From Pseudomonas taiwanensis DSM 21245 (lineage in GTDB: Bacteria > Pseudomonadota > Gammaproteobacteria > Pseudomonadales > Pseudomonadaceae), in assembly GCF_000425785.1 (NCBI RefSeq), contig NZ_AUEC01000015.1, positions 1 to 64,000 of the forward strand: a DNA stretch of 64,000 bases. The letters run 5' to 3'. The first letter of the stretch is position 1; every line of letters begins with the position of its first letter. Made by a program: the position numbers and the translations under genes. Under the pieces are notes generated by a model. The model made no database searches. It saw nothing but the letters and a program-made list of their open reading frames with translations, and was not told the DNA's origin. Positions 54,101-62,977 of this stretch are shown piece by piece.

Positions 54101-55341
54101 CAGGCTTCTCCTTGTTCGACACGGCCAGCGCGGGCCAGCACGGCATTGAGCAGTACATCGGCGCCCTGACTGGCATCCTCGGGCAGCACGTCTTCGGCTT
54201 CGTTGTGGCTCAGGCCACCGACGCAGGGGATGAACACCATCGCTGTCGGGCAATAGCGGGCCAGCAGGATCGCGTCATGGCCAGCACCGCTGACGATGCT
54301 CTGCTGGGAGTAACCGAGCCCATCGACCGCCCGCTGCACCTGCGCCACGCACTCGGCATCGAAAGGGGTTGCCGGGCTGCCCCAGTGGCGTTCGATGCGC
54401 ACCTGCAAGCCTCGCTGCGCAGCAATCGTCTGCAGCTCCGCGGCCAGATCGCGCTCCATGGCTTCAATGGCTTCATCACGGTGGTGGCGCAGGTCGACTG
54501 TAAAGCGCAGCAAGCCTGGCACGGTATTGCGCGATGACTTGACGATGGACAGCTCACCCACGGTGGTCAGGCCTTCAGGGGCAAAGGCTGCCGCCAGTTG
54601 CTCCACGCTCTGGACCATCTGCGCAGCACCGTACAGGGCATCCTTGCGCAGCAACATCGGTGTGGTGCCGGCATGGGCCGCCATGCCCTGGACCGTTACG
54701 TCCAACCAACGAATGGCCTGACCGCCACTGACCACCCCAATGGACTTGGCGTTGTCTTCCAGGATCGGGCCCTGTTCGATATGCGCTTCGAAATAGGCAT
54801 CGACCTTGCCTCCCAGCGGACGTTGGCCGGCGTAACCGAGACGCTGCAGCTCATCGGCCACGCTGATGCCGTCGGCATCACGGATGGCCAGGGCGTGGTC
54901 AAGAGACAATGTGCCGGTGAACACCGCCGAGCCGAACATGGCCGGAGTGAAGCGGGCGCCCTCTTCGTTGGTCCACACCGCGATTTCCAGCGGCTTGCGG
55001 GTCTGGATAGCGAGGTCGTTGAGACGGCGGACCACCTCCAGGCCAGCCAGCACACCATAGACGCCATCGAAGCGACCGCCTTCGGGCTGGGTGTCGAGGT
55101 GGCTGCCCATCATCACCGGCGCGGCGTCAGGGTCGGTCCCTGCACGACGGGCGAACAGGTTGCCGATGGCATCTACCGACAGAGTCAAACCGGCCTCACG
55201 GCACCAGTGACTGAACAGTGCGCGGCCGGCTTTGTCGTCGTCGGTCAGGGCCAGTCGGCAGCTGCCGCCACGGGCAGTGGCACCGACCTCAGCCATGTCC
55301 ATCAGGCTCGCCCACAGGCGGTCCCCGTTGCTTTTCAACAT
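54100..55341 (-). CDS. Zn-dependent hydrolase, N-carbamoyl amino-acid amidohydrolase family
   Basis: A 413-aa M20-type hydrolase of the hydantoinase/carbamoylase (HyuC/AllC) group. Metal ligands are seen as His and Asp in MMGSHLDTQPEGGRFDGVYG, Glu pair in VWTNEEGARFTP and His in AHIEQGPILEDN; the dimerisation insert follows, and AGHDAILLAR carries the last His. Family members cleave N-carbamoyl amino acids, allantoate or beta-ureido acids to release ammonia and CO2. It is coupled to the deacetylase gene (overlapping TGATG) and follows an MHS transporter gene. Confidence 0.92.
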   Translation of the reverse strand: MLKSNGDRLWASLMDMAEVGATARGGSCRLALTDDDKAGRALFSHWCREAGLTLSVDAIGNLFARRAGTDPDAAPVMMGSHLDTQPEGGRFDGVYGVLAGLEVVRRLNDLAIQTRKPLEIAVWTNEEGARFTPAMFGSAVFTGTLSLDHALAIRDADGISVADELQRLGYAGQRPLGGKVDAYFEAHIEQGPILEDNAKSIGVVSGGQAIRWLDVTVQGMAAHAGTTPMLLRKDALYGAAQMVQSVEQLAAAFAPEGLTTVGELSIVKSSRNTVPGLLRFTVDLRHHRDEAIEAMERDLAAELQTIAAQRGLQVRIERHWGSPATPFDAECVAQVQRAVDGLGYSQQSIVSGAGHDAILLARYCPTAMVFIPCVGGLSHNEAEDVLPEDASQGADVLLNAVLARAGRVEQGEA

Positions 55342-55368
55342 ATACGAATACTCCGGATTCGGTCGGGA

Positions 55369-56673
55369 TCAGGCCAGCTCCAGGCGCTGACTGCGGGTGT
55401 ATTGGCGCGCCAGGGCCAGCACGCAAGTGAGCGAGATCGTGGCGATCAGGGTGTAGAACACCGCCATCGGCCACCATTGGCCAATGAAGGTATGGGCCAG
55501 CCAGGTGCCGATCAGCGGGGTAAGCCCGCCAGCGATGGCGCCACACACCTGGTAGGCCATGGAGATGGCGGTGTAGCGCACACGGGTTTCGAACATGCCG
55601 CTGACATAACCGGCGATGACCGCGTAGAACGAAGCCATGCAGGCTGCCGCCAGGGCGATACCCAGCACGATCAACGGGCCTTCGCCGGAGCTGACCAGCA
55701 CGAACATCGGGTAAGGCGAAGCCATGGCCAGCAGGGCGACCAGCGCCAGGAAGCGCGTGGTACCGATTCTTTCCGATAGCCACGCTGCCAGCGGTTGCAC
55801 GCAGAACTGGATGACAGCCACGAAGAACAGGCATTCAAGAATCAAGGCGCGTTCCAGGTGCAACTGCTGGGTGGTGTAGCTGATCATGAAGGTATTGGTG
55901 AAATAGACCCCGGCGATGCCCAGGGTATTGGCGCCGATGCACAGCAACAACGGGCGCCAGGCAGTACGCAGCACTTCCAGTACCGGGGCCTGCTCCTTGC
56001 GTTGAGTCTTCAGGGCCTGTTCACGGCTGGCGATGAACTCAGGCGACTCGTTGACCCCAAGGCGAATGGCCAGGCCTACCAGCAGCAACAGTGCACTGGC
56101 CAGGAACGGTACACGCCAGCCCCAGCTCATCAGCTCTGCTTCTGGCAACCGCGTGACGGCGCCAAAGGCCAACAGGGAAAGGATCAAACCCGCCGGGCTA
56201 CCCAACTGGGCGAAGGAGGCGAAGAAGGTACGGCGCCCTTTGGGGGCATGCTCGCCAGCCATCAAGACCGCCCCACCCCACTCGCCGCCCACGGCAATGC
56301 CCTGGACGATGCGCAGCAAAATCAGCAGCACCGGCGCGGTTGTACCGATCTGGGCGTAGGTCGGCAGCAGGCCGATGCCGACCGTCACCACGCCCATCAT
56401 CAACAGGGTGATGACCAGGGATTTCTTGCGACCAATACGGTCGCCGACATGGCCGAAGACAATGCCACCCAGCGGCCTGGCGAAAAAGCCTACGGCGAAG
56501 GTGCCGAAGGCGGCCATGGTGCTGAACAGGCTGTCGTCGGAGGGGAAGAACAAGGCACCGAACACCAACGCCGCGGCGGTAGCGTAAATGTAGAAATCGT
56601 ACCACTCGATCATGGTGCCGATGAATGCGGCGGCAGCGGCCCGGCGCGGCTGGGGTGAAGCGGTAGGCTTCAT
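55369..56673 (-). CDS. MHS-family MFS transporter
   Basis: A 434-aa metabolite:H+ symporter (MHS) of the major facilitator superfamily. The typical opening AAAAAFIGTMIEWYDFYIYA is present, as are PLGGIVFGHVGDRIGRKKSL (loop 2-3 motif) and GIAVGGEWGGAVLMAGEHAP. Twelve membrane segments are expected. AAGGAG lies eight bases before ATG 56673. It is the first gene of the operon with the carbamoylase-type hydrolase and the deacetylase and probably imports their substrate. Divergent lysR gene upstream. Confidence 0.92.
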   Translation of the reverse strand: MKPTASPQPRRAAAAAFIGTMIEWYDFYIYATAAALVFGALFFPSDDSLFSTMAAFGTFAVGFFARPLGGIVFGHVGDRIGRKKSLVITLLMMGVVTVGIGLLPTYAQIGTTAPVLLILLRIVQGIAVGGEWGGAVLMAGEHAPKGRRTFFASFAQLGSPAGLILSLLAFGAVTRLPEAELMSWGWRVPFLASALLLLVGLAIRLGVNESPEFIASREQALKTQRKEQAPVLEVLRTAWRPLLLCIGANTLGIAGVYFTNTFMISYTTQQLHLERALILECLFFVAVIQFCVQPLAAWLSERIGTTRFLALVALLAMASPYPMFVLVSSGEGPLIVLGIALAAACMASFYAVIAGYVSGMFETRVRYTAISMAYQVCGAIAGGLTPLIGTWLAHTFIGQWWPMAVFYTLIATISLTCVLALARQYTRSQRLELA

Positions 56674-56787
56674 GGATGGCTCCTTTGCTTGTTTTTCTGG
56701 CAGGAGTAAGTGAGTCACGGGAGCGCTCTGTCGGCGTCTAGGTGCGATTTATCGTTCCAAGGCTATGATTAGTCAATTTTCTATTTA

Positions 56788-56802
56788 TTATTCCAACTAT
56801 AA
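56788..56802. promoter_or_regulatory. LysR box candidate
   Basis: TTAT-TCCAACT-ATAA is a 4-7-4 dyad of the T-N11-A type bound by LysR regulators, 26 bp before the lysR start and between two divergent units. A wider inverted pair, CGATTTAT (56745-56752) and ATAAATCG (56799-56806), and a second TTCCAA half site lie around it. Confidence 0.6.
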
Positions 56803-56827
56803 ATCGAGCTTATTCTAGAGTCCCGCC

Positions 56828-57736
56828 ATGTCCGACCGCCTGCTCAACGACCGCCTCGACTGGAACCTGCTGCGTACGTTTCGGGTGATTGGCCAGGAGT
56901 TGTCCATCAGCCGCGCCGCTGCCCGGCTGCACCTGACCCAACCTGCCGTGAGCCAGGCACTCAAGCGCCTGGAGGAACAACTCGGGCGCCAACTCATCGC
57001 CCGCCGGGGGCCGCGGTTCGTACTGACCGAAATGGGCGAGCAGCTGTTCCAGCTGGCCGGTGAGGTGTATGGGCAGATGTCGCAAATCAGCGGGCTGCTG
57101 GAGCAACCGGCCGATGAATTGGTGGGCAAGGTGCGCCTACTGATGATCAGCCGCATCGTCAGCGAGCGCTTCGATGATTTTCTCGCTGCCTTCCATCGCC
57201 AGCACCCAAGGGTGGAGGTGGAGATCGACGTGATGCGCAGCTCCGATATCGTCGCCGCCCTGCAGGAGAAGACCGCCACGGCAGGCCTTAGCCTCAACCG
57301 CCGGCCCCAGCCACGCCTGGAACAACGACTGTTCCTGCGTCAACGCTATGCGTTCTTCTGTGGCAAGCACCATCGTCTGTTCGGCCAGGCCGAAGGCGAC
57401 TTGCAGCGGGAGAATTTCGTCAGCTTCGCCAGCGACCAGATCGGCGGCATGCTGTCGCCGCTGACCATTTTCCGCGACCAACAGGGCTTTTCCGGGCGTA
57501 TCGTGGCTTCGTCGCCCAGCCTGGAGGAAGTCCGCCGCCTGGTGATCGCGGGGTTCGGCATCGGCTGCCTGCCCGAGCACGTGGTGGCACCGGATGTGGC
57601 CGCGGGGCTGCTGTGGAAGCTGCCCCCGCACGAGGGCATTGCCGATGTGGACATCCACCTGCTGTGGAACCGCGAGCAACGCCTGAGCCGGGCCGAAGGT
57701 GTGTTCATCGAAGCATTGCAACGCGGTCTGGAGTAG
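56828..57736 (+). CDS. LysR-family regulator of the divergent operon
   Basis: A 302-aa LysR regulator with the winged helix at residues 8-66 (LDWNLLRTFRVIGQELSISR, AAARLHLTQPAVSQALKRLE) and an effector domain (about 95-300). It is divergent from the MHS transporter-hydrolase-deacetylase operon with 154 bp between, where a LysR-type box lies, so it most likely activates that operon. Its inducer is probably the operon's substrate or an intermediate. Confidence 0.93.
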   Translation: MSDRLLNDRLDWNLLRTFRVIGQELSISRAAARLHLTQPAVSQALKRLEEQLGRQLIARRGPRFVLTEMGEQLFQLAGEVYGQMSQISGLLEQPADELVGKVRLLMISRIVSERFDDFLAAFHRQHPRVEVEIDVMRSSDIVAALQEKTATAGLSLNRRPQPRLEQRLFLRQRYAFFCGKHHRLFGQAEGDLQRENFVSFASDQIGGMLSPLTIFRDQQGFSGRIVASSPSLEEVRRLVIAGFGIGCLPEHVVAPDVAAGLLWKLPPHEGIADVDIHLLWNREQRLSRAEGVFIEALQRGLE

Positions 57737-57740
57737 GCGC

Positions 57741-58625
57741 CTACAACTGCGCCAGGCGCTCGCGCAGAAACGCCACGAACCCCTGCACCGGCCTGGCCAC
57801 CTGCCGGTGCTGCGGATACACCGCCGACAACTGCAGGGGTGGCGGTGTCCAGGGCTCCAGCAGCGTCACCAGGCGCCCATCGGCCAATGCCTGCCCAACG
57901 ATGAAGGTCGGCAGGTAGGTGATGCCCATGCCGGCGATCGCCGCATCCCTGAGCAGTTCACCATTGTTGGCACGCATCCGACCAGTGACCGCGATGCTTT
58001 GAGCCTTGCCCTGCCCCTTGAACTGCCACTGCACCTGACGTGCGTGGCCGTATGGCAGGCAATCGTGCTCGCTCACTGCCTCGGGCGTAATGGGCTGCCC
58101 CCGCGCTTGCAAGTAGGCTGGACTGGCGCAATACACCCGCTCGACACTGGCGATGCGCCGCGCCACCAAGCTTGAATCTTCCAGCGCGCCGATCCGCAAT
58201 GCCAAGTCATAACCTTCGCCGATCAGGTCGACAGCGCGGTCGCTCAAGTCCACTTCGACGTCGACCTGCGGATGCAAGCGGAGAAACTCAGTCAGCAGGC
58301 ATCCCAGGTGCGCCATGGCGAAAGACAGCGGCGCACTCAAACGCAAGGTACCGCGCAGGGCCTGAGCCTGGCCGCTGATGTCGTATTCCACCTGCTGCAC
58401 TTCGCCCAGCAGACGCAAGGCCGACTGATAGTAATGTTGGCCCAGCGGCGTGGCATCCAGGCGCCGAGTCGAGCGATTGAGCAGGCGCACACCCAGGCGT
58501 TCTTCCAACTGCATCAAGCGTCGGCTGACCGATTGCTTGGACATGCCCAGGCGGTCGGCGGCAGCGGTGAAGCTGCCAGCTTCCATGACCTGGGCGAAGA
58601 TCCGCATGTCTTCGTATGGATTCAT
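57741..58625 (-). CDS. LysR-family transcriptional regulator
   Basis: A 294-aa LysR regulator with the winged helix at residues 1-60 (MRIFAQVMEAGSFTAAADRL, GMSKQSVSRRLMQLEERLGV), of the group that often controls dehydrogenases and esterases. It is divergent from an alpha/beta hydrolase gene (143 bp apart) and convergent with the other LysR gene, with only four bases between the two stops. It probably controls the esterase-like gene; no clear operator was picked out. Confidence 0.92.
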   Translation of the reverse strand: MNPYEDMRIFAQVMEAGSFTAAADRLGMSKQSVSRRLMQLEERLGVRLLNRSTRRLDATPLGQHYYQSALRLLGEVQQVEYDISGQAQALRGTLRLSAPLSFAMAHLGCLLTEFLRLHPQVDVEVDLSDRAVDLIGEGYDLALRIGALEDSSLVARRIASVERVYCASPAYLQARGQPITPEAVSEHDCLPYGHARQVQWQFKGQGKAQSIAVTGRMRANNGELLRDAAIAGMGITYLPTFIVGQALADGRLVTLLEPWTPPPLQLSAVYPQHRQVARPVQGFVAFLRERLAQL

Positions 58626-58768
58626 TGTCTCTCTCTACGTGACAGTAAAACGCTTTATACCGACTTTTTCCCACGAAGGCATCTCCCTACTCTATGCACA
58701 GGTCGCAGCGATGGCCCCCAGGCCAGGCAAGACGCCCACTCCAACACTTCATAGAAAAGGATTCGCAC

Positions 58769-59788
58769 ATGAACATTGTCCACAAAACCCTCACCGCCAG
58801 CCTTCTGGCCCTGTCCGTCTCCAGCGCATTTGCAGCGGGCAGCCCGGGTGTCGAACAGCATACTCAAGCCTTCCTCGAAGCCCTGGAACGCGGCGGCGGC
58901 AAGCCGCTCGAGCAACTCACCCCGAACGAAGCCCGTGCCGTGCTGACCGGTGCCCAGGCGTCGGTGAAGGTCGACCTGTCCGGCATCGAGGTCAAGGAAC
59001 GCACCATCCAGGCCAACGGCCAGTCGATCAAGCTGCAGGTGGTGCGCCCAAGCAACGCTAAAGGCGAGTTGCCAGTGTTCATGTTCTTCCACGGTGGCGG
59101 CTGGGTACTCGGCGACTTCCCGACCCATCAGCGATTGATTCGCGACCTGGTGGTCGGCTCCGGTGCGGTGGCGATCTATGTGGACTACACCCCATCGCCC
59201 GAAGCGCACTACCCCACTGCGATCGACCAGGCATATGCCGCGACCCGTTGGGTGGCCGAGCATGGCAAGGACATCGGCGTGGACGGCAAGCGCCTGGCCG
59301 TGGCAGGCAACAGCGTCGGCGGCAACATGGCGGCCGTCGTGGCACTCAAGGCCAAAGAGGCTGGCACGCCGGCGTTGCGCTTCCAGTTGCTGCTGTGGCC
59401 GGTGACTGACGCCAGCTTCGAGACGGGTTCTTACAAGCAGTTCGCCGAAGGGCACTTCCTCACCACCGGCATGATGAAGTGGTTCTGGGACAACTACACC
59501 ACCGACGCCAATGCTCGCGCGCAGATCTACGCTTCGCCACTGCGGGCCAGCAGTGAGCAGTTGAAAGGCCTGCCGCCGGCGCTGGTGCAGACGGCCGAGT
59601 TCGACGTGCTGCGTGACGAAGGTGAAGCGTATGCCCGCAAGCTGGATGCCGCTGGCGTGACGGTGACTTCGGTGCGGTACAACGGGATGATTCACGACTA
59701 TGGGCTGCTCAACCCGTTGAATGAGGTGCCGGCGGTTAAGGCGGCGATGAGGCAGGCGGCCACCGAACTTAAAATACATTTGCAGTGA
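58769..59788 (+). CDS. Exported alpha/beta hydrolase (HSL-type esterase)
   Basis: A 339-aa esterase or lipase of the hormone-sensitive-lipase group. A signal peptide is present (residues about 1-23, KTLTASLLALSVSSAFA-AG). The oxyanion-hole HGGG is in MFFFHGGGWVLG, the nucleophile in AVAGNSVGGNMAAV, the acid in TAEFDVLRDEGEAY, and the catalytic His in YNGMIHDYGLLNPL. It hydrolyses short-chain esters, probably in the periplasm or outside the cell. AAGGA lies ten bases before ATG 58769. A terminator follows. Confidence 0.9.
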   Translation: MNIVHKTLTASLLALSVSSAFAAGSPGVEQHTQAFLEALERGGGKPLEQLTPNEARAVLTGAQASVKVDLSGIEVKERTIQANGQSIKLQVVRPSNAKGELPVFMFFHGGGWVLGDFPTHQRLIRDLVVGSGAVAIYVDYTPSPEAHYPTAIDQAYAATRWVAEHGKDIGVDGKRLAVAGNSVGGNMAAVVALKAKEAGTPALRFQLLLWPVTDASFETGSYKQFAEGHFLTTGMMKWFWDNYTTDANARAQIYASPLRASSEQLKGLPPALVQTAEFDVLRDEGEAYARKLDAAGVTVTSVRYNGMIHDYGLLNPLNEVPAVKAAMRQAATELKIHLQ

Positions 59789-59798
59789 GTCAACGATC

Positions 59799-59825
59799 AA
59801 AAGACCCGCCTTGGCGGGTCTTTTT
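59799..59825 (+). terminator. Rho-independent terminator
   Basis: GACCCGCC (59803-59810) pairs with GGCGGGTC (59813-59820) over a TT loop, followed by five T residues, with A residues before the stem. It ends the esterase transcript and can also act on the convergent membrane-protein gene. Confidence 0.9.
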
Positions 59826-59830
59826 CGGAT

Positions 59831-60229
59831 CTACAATCTATCCAGTTCAATCAGCAGCCAAACTACAAAAAGCCATATACAACCGATTAGAAGACACCAG
59901 AATGATATCTGCAGCCTGCGCCTGAGATAGAGCGGGCAGTTTCGGCAGTCATCAGCATCCAACCACCCTTGGCGAATTCCTAAACCAAGCCAAACTGACG
60001 CCAACGTGACACCCGACACTATCATCGACCTTGTTCTAAGCGAAATAGTACTCCAATACGTAAAGTCCTCCACAAAGCCCTGGCTATTTTTAAATGCCTT
60101 GCATAGCACCTCGAAATGCCGGGAACCCGCTCTATGGTAGCCAATACCGACCCCAGTCAAACTGATGATGAAAGGTGCAAGCACAAACGCTATTTTCAAG
60201 CCAACGGGCACGTTCGATAGATCAATCAT
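59831..60229 (-). CDS. Membrane protein, probable immunity to the PAAR effector
   Basis: A 132-aa inner-membrane protein with three to four hydrophobic segments (LKIAFVLAPFIISLTGVGIG, SMIVSGVTLASVWLGLGI, QISFWCLLIGCIWLFVVWLL). No named family was recognised. Its start codon at 60229 overlaps by 8 nt the stop codon that the upstream effector gene would have if its last frameshift is corrected. Small membrane proteins directly after glycine-zipper (pore-forming) type VI effectors are commonly their immunity proteins. The gene is open throughout, while the effector is broken. It has lower GC than the core genes. Confidence 0.65.
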   Translation of the reverse strand: MIDLSNVPVGLKIAFVLAPFIISLTGVGIGYHRAGSRHFEVLCKAFKNSQGFVEDFTYWSTISLRTRSMIVSGVTLASVWLGLGIRQGWLDADDCRNCPLYLRRRLQISFWCLLIGCIWLFVVWLLIELDRL

Positions 60230-61563
60230 AGAGCGCCTCGTATGCCATTTCTCCTAAAACGTCGCCCACCCGTTCACCTAACGTGCTACCACCATAGGAT
60301 CCACCACCAATCATCGCAATACCACAAACAGCCTTACCATAGACGCCAAAACGGCACACCGCTTTCGCTGCAAGAGACGCAAGCTGCCCCCAGCGACTCC
60401 TCCAGCTAACCCTCCTGCAAAACTTCCCGCTTCTGTAAATCGAATTTTCTTACAGGCTTTGGTCTCACCTGATCGGCACGCTTCATAGACCTTCAAATAA
60501 GAAGACCCGGCACCCAGTCCGATTCCAACCCACCCTCCGTATTTGAGATACTTCGACACCTTCGCCACCTCGTCCAGGTGCGTCGCGTAGCCCGGTATCT
60601 GTCCTGACACGCCTGCCTTCTTCCAATGATGTACAACACTCTTGGACGAGATACCAAGATCACGGCGCAGACTGTCATAACTTCCCAAACCTAGCGGCTT
60701 GTTCAAAAAGGCCATGCGCAATTGGCTATCCAGTTGCTTGTAGAGCTCCTTGCGCGAGGCAAAGAACTCTGGGCTGTTCAGATGGCCATGCAGGGTAAAT
60801 TGACGCTGGTGCAATGCTTCGATCCCTTTCAGAGTATTTGTTACCTGCCCCAGCCCCCGCTCAAGCATATCCATGCCAACGCCCATCGACTGGCTCGCGC
60901 CATTGAGTACACCTGCAATCTCGCTTAGGTGCCGCATCATGAAATTGGCTTCCTCGGGTCAAAGAATCGCCAGTGACGCTCTCGCTTCTTCCGCCACCAT
61001 GATCAATTCGGTTTCCCCAGGGCTGCAGGTAAACTCGCTGCTCGGGCTGCCCAGCACAAAGATCTCGCCGGCCTTGAAGCCGTCAGCGAAGGTGGGATTC
61101 AAGCGCTGCAGCGATGAGAGGGGCAAAGGCTTTTGCATAGCCAGGCTCGCCAATACCTCCTCGAACGACATGCTGCGCTGAACGATATGAAAGCCCGACT
61201 CCAATCCAGAATCAGCAGCGCCGAGGGACCGTGTTGTCGGCGCAGCGACTGCTCTTGCCGTGGCCAAGCTCCGGCCTGACGGCATCGGCCCCGTAAGGGG
61301 CGCCACTACACGATTGCTGCCAGTCGGGCAGCCACATTTCATCAATGATCCATCCTCCGCCACGGGCTGCCCGAATGAGAGGAACAACTCGCTACCCTCT
61401 GCAATCACTCCTTCCTGGCCACACATCGGACAAGCCTTAGTGACATCACCTCGGCGAAGCACCTTCTGACCATTGAAGGTATAGCCACTGCCACTGGCCA
61501 TGCAGATGGCCCCGGTGGTGGTCCTGTCCCCGTCTACTGCCTGGCCTTTACCGTCGATTTCAT
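60222..61563 (-). pseudogene. PAAR-domain type VI secretion effector, three lesions
   Basis: Read through, this is a 447-aa protein: a PAAR spike domain (DGKGQAVDGDRTTTGA, SGSGYTFNGQKVLRRGDVTK and MCGQEGVIAEG), a short LysM-like segment (GFHIVQRSMSFEEVLAS), a helical region, and a glycine-zipper C-terminus (GSFAGGLAGGVAGG, then AGS-like GGGSYGGSTLGERVG) typical of membrane-permeabilising effectors. Three faults interrupt it. ATGAAATCG at 61563 lacks one A (tract 61558-61560). A TGA at 60959-60961 splits LAIL from PEEANFMMRHLSE in the same frame. One G is missing from the run 60387-60391. Two single-base corrections give exactly 448 codons. Homopolymer faults may be sequencing errors; the nonsense codon is not of that kind. 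No vgrG is present nearby. Confidence 0.8.
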
Positions 61564-61736
61564 TACGTATGGAGTGCGATTCCCGAGTGGAAAATCCGGA
61601 AGCTAGCAGCCGAAATCCCCCTCCGAAGCGCGTCAGCGAAAATTAGGAACAGTACTACTGCCGCAAAAGAAATAGCCGTCAGAGCACGTCTACCGCTGTC
61701 ATCCTGGACAAGACAGTAATACTCATTGAACCTAAT
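61563..61736 (-). pseudogene. Tail of a membrane-protein frame without a start codon
   Basis: An open minus-strand frame of 57 codons with no usable start ends at a TAA that shares an A with the ATG of the PAAR gene (TAATG), which suggests translational coupling. Its product has one clear membrane segment (ALTAISFAAVVLFLIFADAL). It may be the last part of a gene upstream of the effector whose 5' part has been deleted. I recognise no family. Confidence 0.35.
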
Positions 61737-61820
61737 TTATAAACACTTAAAGTGACAGTACGATTCTCCCATCAATTGCCCTGCGGCCCTTCCGGCCCCG
61801 GCTTTTCAAGGAGAACCACC

Positions 61821-62543
61821 ATGCTCACCCTGCGCAACGCCCAAGACCGTGGCATTGGCTTCCATGGCTGGCTGAAGTCGTTCCATACCTTTTCCTTCGG
61901 CCATTACCGTAACCCCGAAGAACAAGGTTTTTCCGACCTGCTGGTGATCAACGACGACCGTGTCATCGCCGGCAAAGGCTTCGGCGAGCACCCGCACCGA
62001 GACATGGAAATTTTCTCCTATGTGCTTGAAGGTGCACTGGAGCACAAGGACACCCTCGGCACCGGTTCGGTGATTCGCCCCGGCGATGTGCAACTGATGA
62101 GCGCGGGGCACGGTGTGGCCCACAGCGAGTTCAACCACAGCCTGACGGTGCCGGTACACTTCCTGCAGATCTGGATCGTGCCCAACGTCAGGGGCGCGAC
62201 ACCGCGTTACCAGCAGCGGCACTTCAGTGCAGAGGAAAAACGCGGCAGGTTGCGCTTGATCATCTCGCCCGATGGCGCCGAAGGCTCATTGCAGGTCCGC
62301 CAGAACGCGCGGGTGTATGCCGGGCTGTTCGATGGCGAGGAACGGGCGACCCTTAACCTGCGGGAAAACCGCCATGCCTATGTGCATGTCGCCCGGGGCA
62401 GCATCGCGCTCAATGGGCAGGCGCTGAATGAGGGGGACGGTGTGCGGGTTCGCCAAGAGCAAAGGCTGGAGCTGGCCAATGGCAATGATGCCGAAGTGTT
62501 GGTATTCGACCTGCGTCCACATGAGTTGCCTGGGATGCCTTGA
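61821..62543 (+). CDS. Pirin-family protein
   Basis: A 240-aa bicupin of the pirin family (YhhW-like, some members being quercetin 2,3-dioxygenases). The metal-binding residues are in FGEHPHRDMEIFSYVLEG (two His and a Glu) and MSAGHGVAHSEFN (His). AAGGAG lies seven bases before ATG 61821; the open frame begins further upstream. Pirins bind iron in the cytoplasm and have proposed redox-sensing roles. It is a single gene, convergent with the DUF1330 gene. Confidence 0.93.
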   Translation: MLTLRNAQDRGIGFHGWLKSFHTFSFGHYRNPEEQGFSDLLVINDDRVIAGKGFGEHPHRDMEIFSYVLEGALEHKDTLGTGSVIRPGDVQLMSAGHGVAHSEFNHSLTVPVHFLQIWIVPNVRGATPRYQQRHFSAEEKRGRLRLIISPDGAEGSLQVRQNARVYAGLFDGEERATLNLRENRHAYVHVARGSIALNGQALNEGDGVRVRQEQRLELANGNDAEVLVFDLRPHELPGMP

Positions 62544-62560
62544 AGGCTACCTCAGGCATT

Positions 62561-62596
62561 ACTGGCCTACGGCGGGCAAGCCCGCCATAGGCCAGT
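62561..62596. terminator. Long hairpin between convergent genes
   Basis: ACTGGCCTA-c-GGCGGGC and GCCCGCC-a-TAGGCCAGT form a near-perfect stem of 17 pairs with a two-base centre (AA). No T-run follows on either side, so it may be a REP-type element that also limits transcription between the convergent pirin and DUF1330 genes. Confidence 0.55.
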
Positions 62597-62606
62597 CGCG
62601 AATGGC

Positions 62607-62900
62607 TCAGGGCTCGAAACCTTCGACGATGATCACCTCGGCCTTCGCCACCCCTTGGCGATGGCTGCAAGCCTGCTGGTACAACGCCGACCGATAACAG
62701 GCCACTGCCTGTTCATACGAATCGAACTCGATCACCACGCTACGCTGAGGCGTAGGCCTCCCCTCCATTGCCTCGCTACGCCCGCCACGAGCCAGGAAGC
62801 GTCCACCGAATGCCTTGAAGGCCGCCGGCGCACGCTGGGTGTACTGCTGGTATTGCTCGGGGTCGCTGACATCCACATGGGCGATCCAGTAAGCCTTCAT
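62607..62900 (-). CDS. DUF1330 domain protein
   Basis: A 97-aa ferredoxin-like-fold protein of the DUF1330 family. The family sequence is clear: KAYWIAHVDVSDPEQYQQYT, RAPAAFKAFGGRFLARGGRS, SVVIEFDSYEQAVACYRS. The fold resembles dimeric alpha/beta-barrel monooxygenases; no activity is established. It is divergent from ribB with a 77-bp gap that holds a 12-bp palindrome, so both may answer to one regulator. Confidence 0.93.
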   Translation of the reverse strand: MKAYWIAHVDVSDPEQYQQYTQRAPAAFKAFGGRFLARGGRSEAMEGRPTPQRSVVIEFDSYEQAVACYRSALYQQACSHRQGVAKAEVIIVEGFEP

Positions 62901-62934
62901 CCGCTGATCTCCTGCTACGTCGATATTGTGTATG

Positions 62935-62946
62935 ATGGTATACCAT
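62935..62946. promoter_or_regulatory. Perfect 12-bp palindrome, GntR/FadR-type operator candidate
   Basis: ATGGTATACCAT is a perfect palindrome overlapping a -10-like TATGAT (62931-62936), between the divergent DUF1330 and ribB genes. TGGTATACCA is a known core for FadR-subfamily GntR repressors. No GntR gene is in this part of the window. Confidence 0.6.
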
Positions 62947-62977
62947 AAAAATCACCCCATCACAGCGAGCGTGCAGC

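Noticed and set aside
62901..62977. An FMN riboswitch before ribB
   Set aside because: Only 77 bp separate ribB from the divergent DUF1330 gene, too short for the RFN element, and its conserved sequence is absent.
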